The position numbers and the translations under genes are program-made. Shown piece after piece: positions 10,206-21,065 of a DNA stretch of 64,000 bases. The stretch lies in assembly GCA_949751835.1 (NCBI GenBank), contig CATKHK010000063.1, forward strand, positions 62,001 to 126,000. The letters run 5' to 3'. The DNA is from Blepharisma japonicum (lineage: Eukaryota; Ciliophora; Heterotrichea; Heterotrichida; Blepharismidae). The notes beneath the pieces are model-generated. The model made no database searches. It had not been told where the DNA came from and saw only the letters and a program-made list of their open reading frames with translations. Positions within the stretch are counted from its first letter, which is position 1. Every line of letters starts with the position of its first letter.

Positions 10206-11504
10206 TTAACTAAATTCAAAAATAACTGGTTGTGCATGAGGGAAATTTATTTCCTCTTTTTCTGAATTTCCAAAATATTCACCTCATATAACCATTGCTA
10301 GATGGCTAATTTTTGTATTTTCTGCATATTGAAGAGCCTCCAAATCTTGTAGGCAGTCAGTATCGCCAAAATATTGTGCAACTTGATTTGTTCCTTCTTG
10401 GGATGTTTCTGATTCCTCTCTTCCTGCTTGTAGAAGTAGTGCGGAAATATCAAGAATTTTTAATAAAAATTTTGGGTTATTATTTTCATCCAAAGCTTCA
10501 GGAATTTCCAAAAATATGCCAAGCCTTATTAATTGCAATTTTTGATTGTTATTAGCTGATCTCAGCATTTCTCTTACCATCTTAGCTGCTTCATTTTTCA
10601 CTTCATGTGATTTATCATTTAACCCTCTAATTGTCTCATAAGCAATTTGGTGGCCTAAAAATATATCAATTTGCTTTTCCATTTGTCCGCGAAAACCAGA
10701 AACAACATTCCTTAAGGTTCTATACAAGTAATATTTTATCTTGCAGTTCTGGCTTTCAAATAAAGGCAAAAATTCATTCAAAATATTTAAATCAAGCAAA
10801 TCTTGCACCATATCAATGCTCACAGCTAGGAAATTGCTGATTATTTTGATCGCATATATTACTGATTTTTCTGATGAGCTTTTTAAGGTTTTTATAACAA
10901 ATTCAACGAGGTTGTAGTTATTATCTAAAATAATATCAATTCCGTCAATTCCTATAATGCTTATTTCGTAAATTGTGCAAATACAATCTTCTCTGACTGT
11001 ATTATCTTCATATTTTTTATTGTCATTTACCCACTCAAGGATTTTTTTTAAATCTTCTAAATCACATGAAGCTGCACAAAAAGCTAAGTTAAAGCCTAAA
11101 TATGCAATTGATTTCATAAATTCTAAATTAATTTCAGATATTCCGTGAAGGCAGTTTGAAACTGTGTCAATAACTCTAGCATGAAGGATATCGGGGATAT
11201 TCTTTTCTTCAGATGCTATTCTTGCTATAGCATTTATAGCTTCTGTAGAGTTTAATAAACTGCTTGGGTTTATTTTTCTGAGTAAGGAAGGAAGATCCCG
11301 AAGTGTAAAGTTTTGAGATTCAGGATTTTTTTCTGAGGCGGCACTTACAACAAATCTTTTTTTAGTGACATTTTCGAGTCTATGAGACCTTCTAAGCTCG
11401 ATACTGTAGTTTTCAAGCCTTTTCTTTGTTTCTTCAAAGGAGTCAACTTGTTGAAAACAAGATTGGCGATCCTTAAACCTGTCTATTCTATCTATTAGCT
11501 CCAT
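10206..11504 (-). CDS. Importin-alpha-like armadillo repeat protein
   Basis: The 432-residue protein includes 26 residues after an in-frame TGA (Trp). The N-terminus has an IBB-like basic stretch (YSIELRRSHRLENVTKKRF), followed by degenerate armadillo repeats (for example LLRKINPSSLLNSTEAINAIARIA and VIKTLKSSSEKSVIYAIKIISNF). The C-terminal LEALQYAENTKISHLAMVIWGEYFG matches the importin-alpha end, and its Trp is the TGA codon. It is about 90 residues shorter than classical importin-alpha, and the NLS-binding WxxxN array is largely missing. It may therefore be a divergent paralogue with a narrowed or altered cargo range. That last point is inference. Confidence 0.75.
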
Positions 11505-11689
11505 TCCCGCTGTCTATTTATATTAATATTAACTAAGATACATATTTCAATTAAACTGAATTTTTATATTGAAGCTTATATATAAATTATTAATACACTC
11601 TTTCTGCTAAAAATCCCTTTAATCTAAATTTCAACTTTTGAAAAAAATCATTTCTAACGATTTCTAATTATCTTTGTACAAATTTCAAC

Positions 11690-12703
11690 ATGTCCCAAAT
11701 CTCAAACCAAGAAGTTGCTTTAGCTCTTAGCAAACTTAGCTCTCTCCTCGTTAAAGAAGGTGTAGTCCGTCACAAACATGAAGAAGAAGCCTTAATGGTT
11801 GCTATGGAAAGTGTTGCCCACAAGCTAGCAATAACTGAGTCTCCAAAATCCCAGCCTTTAGCTTCAACACAATCTAAAGCGATTTCTTCAAAAGAATTCG
11901 TGCAAAATACATTTTCAAGAATGAATGCAAAATATACACAATCACAAAATAAGCTAGAAGAGCAAAGACATACAAAATATATAGAGGAAATTTCATGTCT
12001 CCAAGATAGGCCTAATATAAATCCTTTATCAAAGAAACTCGTACGATCTATTTAGTATTATTCTAGAAGTCCGCCTATATATGATCGAGTTGAAGATGTG
12101 ATTTCTCAGAAAAAAGAATACATGCAACAGCTACAAGAGGATGCAGATAAAAAGAAAAAAGCAATAGAGAATAGAGAATGCACTTTTCAGCCTGAGAAAA
12201 AACATAGGTCCCGAAGGTCCTCAAGAGAATTTACAGAACAATGCTATTCATGGAACAAAAGACGTGAAGAAGAATTAGAAAAAGAGCATAAATTAGCTGA
12301 AGATTTAAAAGTTGCCGAAGTAAAACAAAAACCCGCAATAAATCCGAAATCCCAAAAATTAGCAGAACAGAGAGCAAAAACACCAATTTTGGAAAGGTTG
12401 CAGGAAAGAGGAAGAACTGAAAAGCCTCCGCAGCCAACATTTAGGCCTGCTATTAATGAAAGATCAGCTGGACTGAAATTAGGGAATGTCACTGAAAGAC
12501 TATATGGATCTCGTCACTCTTCTGTAGCTGATGAATCTCCTAGACGTAACTCAGGATCTCCTAAAAAAAGCATTGAAAAAGTTTCATTCAATTTAGGAAA
12601 TTCCTATAAAATCAATGTTAATAAAGGTGCATCCACTGATAGAGAAGTCAATGAAATTAGATACACAGCAGGGCTTGAATTTTTGATGAGGACTATTAGA
12701 TAG
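11690..12703 (+). CDS. PxINxxS-repeat coiled-coil protein
   Basis: Two open stretches in the same frame are joined by removal of the 15-nt intron GTACGATCTATTTAG (12041-12055), which contains an in-frame TAG; the product is 332 residues. A short motif recurs: DRPNINPLSKKL, QKPAINPKSQKLA and FRPAINERSAGL, with a related FQPEKK. Between motifs the chain is charged and helical. Repeats of this type (aromatic-x-P-x-I-N-x-x-S) are frequent in ciliate and other protist proteins that associate with cilia or the cortex, but the function is not established. The N-terminal 45 residues form a compact helical segment. Confidence 0.82.
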
Positions 12704-12788
12704 TGTATAATTAAAATCATATATATTTAATACTTTTTAATAATATTTTTTAAGTTCAAAGTGTATATCAAAATCTAAATGGAGATAT

Positions 12789-14873
12789 TTAAACTCTATG
12801 AACAGATCCATCAGTTTTCCATAATCTCAAACTTTCGATTGAAGCCATTAAACAAGGATATTTATGCGAGTTTAACTCAACAGCTATAGAATGTAGCTGT
12901 TTAAACCCGCACTCACTACACATTTCAGCTAAGACTACTTCTAGCCAAGGAGGTAAAGTTTTCATGTCTACTTCATATTCATTGGCATTTAGCTGTTTTA
13001 ACACTTCTATGATACATATCAGCACTGCTTTGGGATTTCCTGAACAGATATAAATTTTCATTAGTCTATATCATCCAAATATAGAGAATCCTGCGTCCAC
13101 AGCATATCTATAAGCTCTTTCTGCTAATTTTGGCCTTCTTAATCTTTCTGCTAATGCTCCTCTCCTTACCCAAATTTCGCCCCCATAAGGTACCTTTGTT
13201 TCTAAATATTTTTTACTTTTATTAGAATCTTGTTGTATATCAATTTCTGTAGCTTGTTTCTGCCAATCATATATAGATTTTAAATCTGCTATCAAACACT
13301 TAAAAAGTCCATCTAAATTTTTTGATAAACTTCTGAATGAAGGATGCATTAAATGGCTTAGACGATGATCTGTAGGTGTTGAGAAAAAATAGTCTCTCGG
13401 TGTTATATCAGGGGTTGGCTCTCTTACTTCGTCAATATCCTGCCCTTGTGAATCTACAGCAATAGATTCAGAGTTGTAAAAGGAAAAATGCTTTTTTATT
13501 GTGGATTGGTTGGCACTTTCATTTATGCTGAATTCTTGACTCATTTCTAGTCTAATTTCTTCTTCACCAATCGCCTCTTCTTGGTTTTGAAAAAATAATC
13601 TATTCTTTAATTTTTGCAAGTTTTCTCATTCCATCGCTTTTTCAAGATTTACAATGATTTTGTACATCTTTTTGCCACAGTGGTTTAATTTGGTAGAAGG
13701 TAATAAATATAATGCTTTAAGGATTTCTTGATCATTTTTAGATCTTGATTTTTCATGGAAAGGTCGATAATCATATTGTGTAGGCTTCATTCATATATTT
13801 CCTGCAAAACTGATAGGGATTTTGTCGGGAATATCAATATCTTCTTCTCTGAAGATATATTTCGTATCATCAGCCAACGATTCATAAGCAGGAAAACAAT
13901 TTAATGTCAACAAAACGCTCGCATATTTTTTTTCTTTGAAATAGCACCATGCCAATAATTCCCAAAAACAAAAAGTTTCTAAATTCAGTTCGATTAAGTA
14001 TTCGCAAATCCTTCTCGCTTGCAAAAAATCATTTTGTCGATAAAATGCTAAAGCTTGGGTATAATATAAAGAAAATGAATATGGCGAAATGGTTAATTGC
14101 ATAGCTGTAGAATCAATAACTTCTTGACTCTTTCCTAGTAGTATATTAGCTCTTCCAAGATAATTTAGCATAAGCGGGTCAACAGTTGACAGTTTTTTGA
14201 AAATTGTTGTATGTGCTTGAAATCTTTTTCGCTTTAATAGAAATTTGCTAGTCATAGCAAATAAGAGGTTTTCGCCGTATCGAGCTTTGTCATTCAAATC
14301 TCCTAAAACAAATCCTAGCCTATCTCAAAAGGTTGCAGCTGCATCAATGAATGCTTGCATTTGAGAAGGTTGAGCTGGGCCTTCTAATAGTCTTGCTCCT
14401 AAAATAGGCTCAGCGTAAAAATATCTTAGCGTTGAGCTAACATAACTGCCTTCCCAATGAATATTCCCAGATTGTATTCTATTATTGCTCCCACTTACAA
14501 GATAATGCTTATACTCATAGTTCTGATTAATCTCTATTCTGAAGTCAAATTTTGAAAATAAATCGAAAATACAAAAATAAGCCACTACCACCTTCCCTTT
14601 ATTTTTACGCTTAGATAGCATATAACTTTTTAGATACTCAACTGCACCTATAGGTGAGCTCAAATTCAATCCATATATAAAGTGAAAATAACCTCTATTC
14701 ATAGGTCTTGATAAAAACTTTTTCAGCCCAGTTTGCTTTATTTCCCATACAACATAAAACAAATCCGGTGGGCCTAATCCTCTGACTTCTTTTAAATTTC
14801 CATTCCTCAATTCCAAAAAATTTCCCACTCCTGGTGAGTCGTTGATTTCTACTATATTTGTGCCAGATTCCAT
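12789..14873 (-). CDS. ChAPs/exomer-like TPR protein
   Basis: A 694-residue protein that appears as four pieces under the standard code; four TGAs (after AAATF, FAGNI, KAME and FSIFG) are Trp and no intron is needed. The order of features fits the ChAPs family (Chs5-Arf1-binding proteins such as yeast Bch1): an N-terminal alpha/beta region with GPPDLFYVVW, then DRLGFVLGDLNDKARYGENLL, helical TPR-like repeats (AKAFYRQND... and WELLAWCYFKEKKYASVLLTL), and later a repeat with RGALAERLRRPKLAERAYRYAVDAGFS. Exomer adaptors select membrane cargo at the trans-Golgi with Arf1. The family assignment rests on my reading of these motifs and is moderate. The start is 34 bases from the divergent neighbour. 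Confidence 0.7.
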
Positions 14874-14907
14874 TTATCTCTTAAATTTATTCATATTTTA
14901 GACATTT

Positions 14908-16416
14908 ATGCTTCGAGTTCTCATAAGACATCATCGAGTCGCTAAGCCACGCAGAGAACCCACAGTTTTCGACTCAGAATTTCACAAATGGAGGGACGAC
15001 ATGAAGCAATGTGTAGATAAATATCGCAGAGAATTTTGGGAAATACAAACTCAAGTAGAAAATGAGTGGATTGAAGATTTTAATGAAAAATGGACAACAA
15101 AAAGAATAAAACAAGACATTCACTGGAGAGAAAGTGTGATAAAAATATCAAAGTCTACAAAGAACCTGCTGGATTATAGGGCAGAGAAGGAAAGGAAAAG
15201 ACAATCTCACCAAAAGATGCTGGATGAAATTGAAGCCAATGAAAATGCGAGAAAGTCATTGTATATCAGTGCTTTGAATTATGAAAGCCAGTTTTGGATC
15301 ACAAAGGAGAATATGGACGAAAGGATTAGAGAGCAACTTATTGTACCTCATAATCTTGATTTTACCGAGTATTACACTCGACTGAGATATCACAGCTTCC
15401 AAATGGATGATGGTATAAATGCATCAAAGTTTGATAGCTTCAATAACCGTGAAGAAACCTTCAAAAGAAACCAACTTTTACATCCTTTCTACGTCGAGCT
15501 TAAAAGCTGTATTAAACACTTAACATACACTCCAGAGCATCAGCTTCAACAAGACTACGAAGGCATGAAATCTCGCTTATATACTCAGCCAGAAAAAATT
15601 AAATTATTACGTGAAAAATATCTACAAATAATTAAAGCTTCTCGAGCTCTCGATCAAGTGGATGACATTTTCTTAATAAGGACTCACAAACAACTAGGAT
15701 TATTAAAAAAAATGCTTGTATATTGGGATCAATATATTTCAATAGTAAAATTAGACGAAATTCAAATGATGTCTTATGTAGCAAGCTTAGATGGCAGCAA
15801 TCAAGAGATTGAAGAAAAAGTGTTCGAAGAAGAAATAAACGATTTTGATGAGGATATGAAGCCACCTAATCCAGAAAGTTCTGATTACTTTGAAGCACAA
15901 AATACGCCTAAGGAAGAAATTTTGGAAATTATGCAAGCAAAAGAAGAGTTGAAAAAACCTGAATGGAAATTGGATGAACTGGTTGAGGGAGATCAAAAAG
16001 GAACTGATATTGATATGTATGGGGATGAAGCCTCATTGAAAAATGTAGAGCCAAATGAATCAAAACAAACTTTAGATCAGCTGCTTAGAGAACTTAATCA
16101 AGAAATGAGCGCTAATGAGCTATTTAGCATGGGCCAGGAAATACCTGACTTAAAAACTTATCATGAGCACGACGAGCAAGCAATTAAAGCAAACCAGCCA
16201 CTTGCTCAAAAAATCTTCAATCCTTCTATATCTTTGTTAGGTATACAAGAAAGAATTTCCAAAATAAATGAATATAAGCTAGACCTCCAAGGAAGATGGA
16301 GGAAATCAGAATGTTTGGGCTTGATTGAAAGTATTAACAATACTCATATACAAGAACCTCACATGCTGTTGAAGGTCTTTAGCCATCTTCAATATGATCC
16401 TCCTAAATTTGACTAA
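14908..16416 (+). CDS. Probable mitochondrial protein with acidic C-terminal half
   Basis: A 502-residue protein ending in TAA with no TGA. The first 20 residues (MLRVLIRHHRVAKPRREP) are basic, lack acidic residues and look like a mitochondrial presequence. Residues 25-160 are charged helices rich in Trp (WRDDMKQCVDKYRREFWEI, FWITKENMDERI). Residues 160-310 are also helical, and 310-420 are acidic and probably disordered. The N-terminal half faintly recalls mitochondrial ribosomal proteins of the mS26 type, but I cannot confirm it. It shares a 34-base divergent promoter region with the ChAPs-like gene. Confidence 0.7.
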   Translation: MLRVLIRHHRVAKPRREPTVFDSEFHKWRDDMKQCVDKYRREFWEIQTQVENEWIEDFNEKWTTKRIKQDIHWRESVIKISKSTKNLLDYRAEKERKRQSHQKMLDEIEANENARKSLYISALNYESQFWITKENMDERIREQLIVPHNLDFTEYYTRLRYHSFQMDDGINASKFDSFNNREETFKRNQLLHPFYVELKSCIKHLTYTPEHQLQQDYEGMKSRLYTQPEKIKLLREKYLQIIKASRALDQVDDIFLIRTHKQLGLLKKMLVYWDQYISIVKLDEIQMMSYVASLDGSNQEIEEKVFEEEINDFDEDMKPPNPESSDYFEAQNTPKEEILEIMQAKEELKKPEWKLDELVEGDQKGTDIDMYGDEASLKNVEPNESKQTLDQLLRELNQEMSANELFSMGQEIPDLKTYHEHDEQAIKANQPLAQKIFNPSISLLGIQERISKINEYKLDLQGRWRKSECLGLIESINNTHIQEPHMLLKVFSHLQYDPPKFD

Positions 16417-16445
16417 GCTAATAGAATTAGATTAACGAAATAAAA

Positions 16446-17252
16446 ATGGAATTGAAGAAACCCCAAAAATCAGTTAAGCAACTTAGAAGTATTAGTCATG
16501 CTGTGACCACAGTTCAATTATTACGAATTATTAATCCATCAGCAGACTCCACAATAGATCTAAGCAACATGGTAATTTTTATACAGAAACAAATTATTGA
16601 TCGTATCCCAAGTCCAGCGAAAAATCGAGTAAAAGAAATTTTCCAGAATTTTGTCTTCAAAAATCATTCATTTGCACTACCCACAGCTGATTTCTTAAAA
16701 TTATATGACAAGTCTATATCAAAAAAGCCAAGATTAAAAGATAATTCCAAAGCTTCTAAAGCTGTGTATGAGAAATCTAATATTTCTTTTATTGAAAGCA
16801 ATAGAAATTTATCAGAAAACCTCAATATCAGTAAAAGGGTGAGAAATTTGTCGCATGAAAGAGAGTTTATTCGGTATGGAACTGATTTTCAAGAAATTAT
16901 ACAGCAAAGTCCAGAAGTTAAAAGAAGTGTTTCTCAAGGCCGAAAAATCATAAAAAAACCGATTAAAGAGACCCCGAAAAAGTCACCGAAAATTGTAAAT
17001 GTTTCTTATTCTGATCTTCATAAAAAAAAAGCTTTGACTTTATGTAACACCCCTGAGCCTAAATCAAGAAAAATATCCTATTTAACTCAGTCATATGATC
17101 ATAATATAAATAATGACGAAGGAAAATCATTTATTATGGATATTACTCAAAACTCAGGTGTTTTTAAAACGCTTTATACGAATATACAAGAACTGATTGA
17201 GATTAGAAAGGCTCACCTTAGTTTGAGTAAGCCAAAAAATAATGAAAATTAA
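16446..17252 (+). CDS. Basic Ser-rich protein, unknown
   Basis: This 268-residue protein starts 29 bases after the stop of the gene upstream. Residues 10-75 look folded (VTTVQLLRIINPSADSTIDLSNM). The rest is basic and Ser/Lys-rich (KKPIKETPKKSPKIVNVSYSDLHKKK) with a final helix. No family is recognised. Read on a strict ciliate gene model it has no intron and no TGA. Confidence 0.72.
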   Translation: MELKKPQKSVKQLRSISHAVTTVQLLRIINPSADSTIDLSNMVIFIQKQIIDRIPSPAKNRVKEIFQNFVFKNHSFALPTADFLKLYDKSISKKPRLKDNSKASKAVYEKSNISFIESNRNLSENLNISKRVRNLSHEREFIRYGTDFQEIIQQSPEVKRSVSQGRKIIKKPIKETPKKSPKIVNVSYSDLHKKKALTLCNTPEPKSRKISYLTQSYDHNINNDEGKSFIMDITQNSGVFKTLYTNIQELIEIRKAHLSLSKPKNNEN

Positions 17253-17318
17253 TAAGTGTATATTTATATTGCGGAAGGTTTAATAAGGATAAGGTATTTC
17301 AAATAAAAAATTTTAAAA

Positions 17319-17621
17319 ATGAACTTAGAAAATGCAAAAAGTTTAAAGCTTCCAAAGGTAAGAATTACTCAGGGTGATGAAATTATTAAAAAATTAAGCA
17401 AAGACAGAACTGAGAGGATAAAATCAAGAAAAAATTCAATGAATAAAAGCATGGATCAAGACTCAACAAATTTTCCAAGTGTTTCTAATGGAGGCGATAT
17501 TAGTGGAGTAAGGAATGAAGAACCTCCCAAAAACCCCAAAAAAGATAAAAATCGATCATATGGCAAGTGATTTTTGTTTAGCCTATGCAAGTGGAGCTGC
17601 ATAGATGGAATTGGGTCATAA
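17319..17621 (+). CDS. Small basic protein, unknown; possible 15-nt intron near its end
   Basis: The first 83 residues (Lys/Ser/Asn-rich) run to a TGA; read as Trp, the frame continues through FLFSLCKWSCIDGIGS to TAA at 17619-17621, giving 100 residues. The segment 17567-17581 (GTGATTTTTGTTTAG) is exactly 15 nt with GT...AG ends and could instead be an intron with a GTGA donor. Removing it keeps the frame and the same stop, so the sequence alone does not decide. The sudden change from charged to hydrophobic residues inside that segment favours the intron. Confidence 0.55.
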
Positions 17622-18009
17622 TGAAAATTAAAAGAAGTTAATTTTGATAAACTCATATAAAAACTTGTTTATTTTTACATTGAATATAAATTAAAAATAT
17701 TTAAAGCAACTTTTATATTATTTCATATAAAAAAGCTTTTTATTTCATAAATAATAATAATTTAAAAAAATTCCATATCAAAAATAATCAAGCTAATAAA
17801 GTTATTAGGTTGTAATGATTTCAATTCAAACTTAAAAAGCTATACTTGGATAAAATATTATGAAATTAAATCTTTTTCTTAATTTTTCATTATTCAGCCA
17901 TCTACTTAGAAGGTTTTTCCATTCAAACATCTCTCCTGCCCTAAAATAATTTTTTCCTTATCTGAACTCCATTAACTCTATATCTGCTTTATAATTTAGG
18001 CCATATTTG
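17622..18009. other. AT-rich spacer upstream of the CDPK pair
   Basis: About 390 bases of AT-rich sequence with no supportable gene, repeat or hairpin. It should contain the promoter of the first CDPK gene. Confidence 0.6.
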
Positions 18010-19473
18010 ATGGGTTGCATCCAAGCGCCAGCACCAGGTTCTGATTTTGCTCTTCAGCCTGAAATTTCACCAGCTCAGAATTCTGGAGACAATAAAAAAT
18101 TCAAATGCTCAAAATTAGGAAAAGTTGCTGATACTTATTCTGTCCATGAAAGAATAGAATCAGGATCATTCAGTACCGTGATAAGAGCCGTTGATCAAGA
18201 AGGCAACGAAAGAGCAATAAGGCTTATTAACAAATCAGTGATAGACCCAAACTCCATCTACAAATTTAACAACGCTCTAGAGATTCTTATGGAATTGGAC
18301 CATATGAATATGGTCAAAGTTTTTGAAGTAATTGAAGACGAGTTTACTATCAATATAGTCACTGAGCTTTGCACTGGGAAAGACCTAATTGGAAAAATTT
18401 CTGATTGCAGTCCGTTTTCAGAAAACCAGGCAGCTGTTATTATGTACCAAGTATTATCAGCGTTAATTAATACTCATGAAGCTGGGATTATTCATTGGGA
18501 TCTCCACCCTGAAAACCTAGTCTTCCTTGATAACTCTGATGAAGCGCCTCTAAAAATCACTGAATTCGGTATCTTCCAGTGGCTGAAATCAGTTCCTTCA
18601 ATAACCGAAAATATTGACGTCACTTTTTATACAGCGCCAGAAGTAATTGAAGGAAAATTTGATAATAAATGTGATATTTGGAGCTGTGGAGCTATGCTTT
18701 ATACAATGCTATGCGGAGAGCCACCATTTACAGGCACGAATAGAGATGAAATCTTTGCAAGCATTAAGGAAGCCAATATTAAGCTTAAGGGATCAAGATG
18801 GTCAAAAGTTTCTCAAGAAGCAAAAGATTTAATTAAAAAAATGCTAGTACTTGACCCATCTGAAAGAATTACCGCACAAGAAGCATGGGAGGATACTTGG
18901 ATCCAAGACAGAGCAAACGGCGTTATCGAAGATAATGAAATCAGTTCAAGAGTAGTCAGAAAACTCATTGAATTCAAAGTAAATTTTACATAGGCAAAAA
19001 ACAAACTTCAACAAGCTACTATGGCATTTATTTCGAGCTATTTATTACCTTCTCAAGACCTAGCCGACCTTAAAAAACAATTCGAATCTCTCGATGTAAA
19101 TCATGATGGAAAATTAAGTCAAGATGAGCTCAGAAGAGGTTTTGAGAAATTCCCGAATTTAGCAGGAATTAACATTTCTGAGGTCTTTAAGAGCTGCGAT
19201 TTAGATGCAAATGGGTTTGTAAGCTACCAGGAATTCATTGAAGCGACGCTAAATTGGCAAAAAGAGCTTACACAAGAGAGACTTGAAGCGACATTTAAAG
19301 CTATTGATAAAGATAATAGTGGAACATTGACAGCTGATGAAGTCAAAGCGTTTATTGGCGAAGGAGCTGATGATAAAGAATGGAGAAAGATTTTGAAAGA
19401 TGCTGATCTTAATAGAGATGGAGTTTTGGACCTTGAAGAGTTTAAAGGAGCTATGATTAGATTAATGTCCTAA
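18010..19473 (+). CDS. CDPK-family pseudokinase with four intact EF-hands
   Basis: The 482-residue product has CDPK order: kinase-like domain about 45-305, junction helix, then four EF-hands. A 15-nt intron GTAAATTTTACATAG (18979-18993) carries an in-frame stop; splicing gives EFKAKNKLQQAT, matching FRTRNKLQQAT of the neighbouring paralogue. Key catalytic residues are replaced: the ATP-anchoring Lys is Arg71 (RAIRLI), HRDLKPEN is HWDLHPEN (163-169) with catalytic Lys changed to His, and DFG is EFG (185-187). The APE motif and DIWSCG are intact. All four EF loops are canonical (DVNHDGKLSQDE, DLDANGFVSYQE, DKDNSGTLTADE, DLNRDGVLDLEE). The protein starts MGC, a myristoylation and palmitoylation signal. 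It should bind calcium and membranes but probably lacks kinase activity. Confidence 0.9.
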
Positions 19474-19559
19474 GGATAAGACTTATTTAATCAGTTAAAT
19501 GTTGAAAACGGATAGGTATCTAAGCTTCGTATATTTTTATAGTTGTTAATACAAATATA

Positions 19560-21065
19560 ATGGGTTGTATAAATTCAGCACCTCAAAATGCTACAGAGTT
19601 TAAGCCAACAGACAACCCTGATGTATCAGCAGAAGTTTCTACTACCAGCCCATCTAAAAATCTCCCAAGAGACTCAATTCTTATTAATCGTAAGCAATTC
19701 ATTTTTTCGCGTCTCGGGCAAATTACTGATTACTATATAATTCATGATGAAATTGGCTCAGGAGCCTTTTCTACAGTTAAAAGAGCAACACATAAAGAAA
19801 CGAATCTTCCAAGAGCAATAAAAATAATTTCAAAATCTGGAATTGCTGATGAGGTAAAAGAAAAGCTCAATGAAGAAGTAGAAATTCTTAAAGAACTTGA
19901 TCACCCAAATATTATAAAAATTTATGAAATTATTGAAGATGATAGCTCACTGAATATTGTTACTGAGTTATGTGAAGGTCAAGAATTATTTAATAAAATT
20001 GTTGAGTGCAAGCCATTTTCTGAAACACAAGCAGCTACTATAATGTATCAAATTCTTTCTGGACTGATTATGGCACATCAACGTGGAATAGTTCATAGAG
20101 ACTTAAAGCCTGAAAATCTCTTATTTCTAAACAACAGCAAAGATTCGCACTTAAAAATCATTGATTTTGGTTTATCCCAAAAAATCAAAGCTGAAAATAA
20201 GTCAGTTAATTTTGTAGGAACTGCTTATTATATAGCTCCAGAGGTGTTAGAAAGCAATTATAATACAAAATGTGACCTATGAAGCTGTGGAGTTATTTTA
20301 TATTTAATGCTTTGTGGGCATCCTCCATTCAATGGAACTTCTGAAGAACAAATTTTTAAAAAAATATCAAGAGGCGTTTTTCCATTCAAAGGGAACGAAT
20401 GGGCTGTGGTATCACGTGAAGCTAAACATTTAATTAAAAAAATGCTTACAAAAGATGTAGCAAAACGATGCAGTGCTGAAGAAGCTTTTCAAGATCCATG
20501 GATACAAGAGAGAGTTCAAGGACTTGTTGCAGATCGGTTGATTGATGAAAATGTTTTATTAAATCTTGTGCAATTCAGAACCAGAAATAAGCTTCAGCAA
20601 GCCACAATAGCATTCATCGCGAGCCATTTTGTTTCGAATCAAGAAATTGAAGGACTGAGAAAAATGTTTATTACCTTAGATTCTAATGGTGATGGAAAAC
20701 TAAATTTAGATGAATTAAGGAGAGGCTTTGCTAAATACCCAAACTTGTCAAAGATGAATATTCAAGAAATACTTGAAAACTGTGATGTGGATAATAATGG
20801 ATTTATTGACTATAATGAATTTTTAGCAGCCACACTAAATTGGCAAAAAACTTTATCACATGAGAGACTAGAAGCAGCATTTAAAGCTTTTGATAGGGAC
20901 CAAAGCGGAAGCATAACAGTTAAAGAAATTAAATCATTTTTAGGAGATGAGTCTGAGATGGAGGAAGGAATTTGGGAACAGATTTTGAAAGAAGCTGACA
21001 CTAATGGAGATGGGGTGTTAGATTTAGAAGAATTTAAAAATGTGATGCTGAAGAAAATTGATTAA
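19560..21065 (+). CDS. Calcium-dependent protein kinase (CDPK), active type
   Basis: A 501-residue kinase in tandem with the pseudokinase, 86 bases downstream. TGA at 20280-20282 is Trp241 in CDLWSCGV, the invariant Trp of kinase subdomain IX; the paralogue has TGG at the same place. Catalytic residues are present: GSGAFSTV, Lys88 (RAIKII), HRDLKPEN (179-186) and DFG (202-204). Four canonical EF-hands follow (DSNGDGKLNLDE, DVDNNGFIDYNE, DRDQSGSITVKE, DTNGDGVLDLEE). The MGC N-terminus predicts membrane anchoring. CDPKs phosphorylate Ser/Thr in response to calcium and in ciliates are linked to motility and secretion. The pair is a tandem duplication in which one copy has kept its catalytic residues. 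Confidence 0.95.

Noticed and set aside
15632-15996. Minus-strand frames inside the 14.9-16.4 kb gene
   Set aside because: They overlap a long, well-formed sense frame and have no family resemblance.
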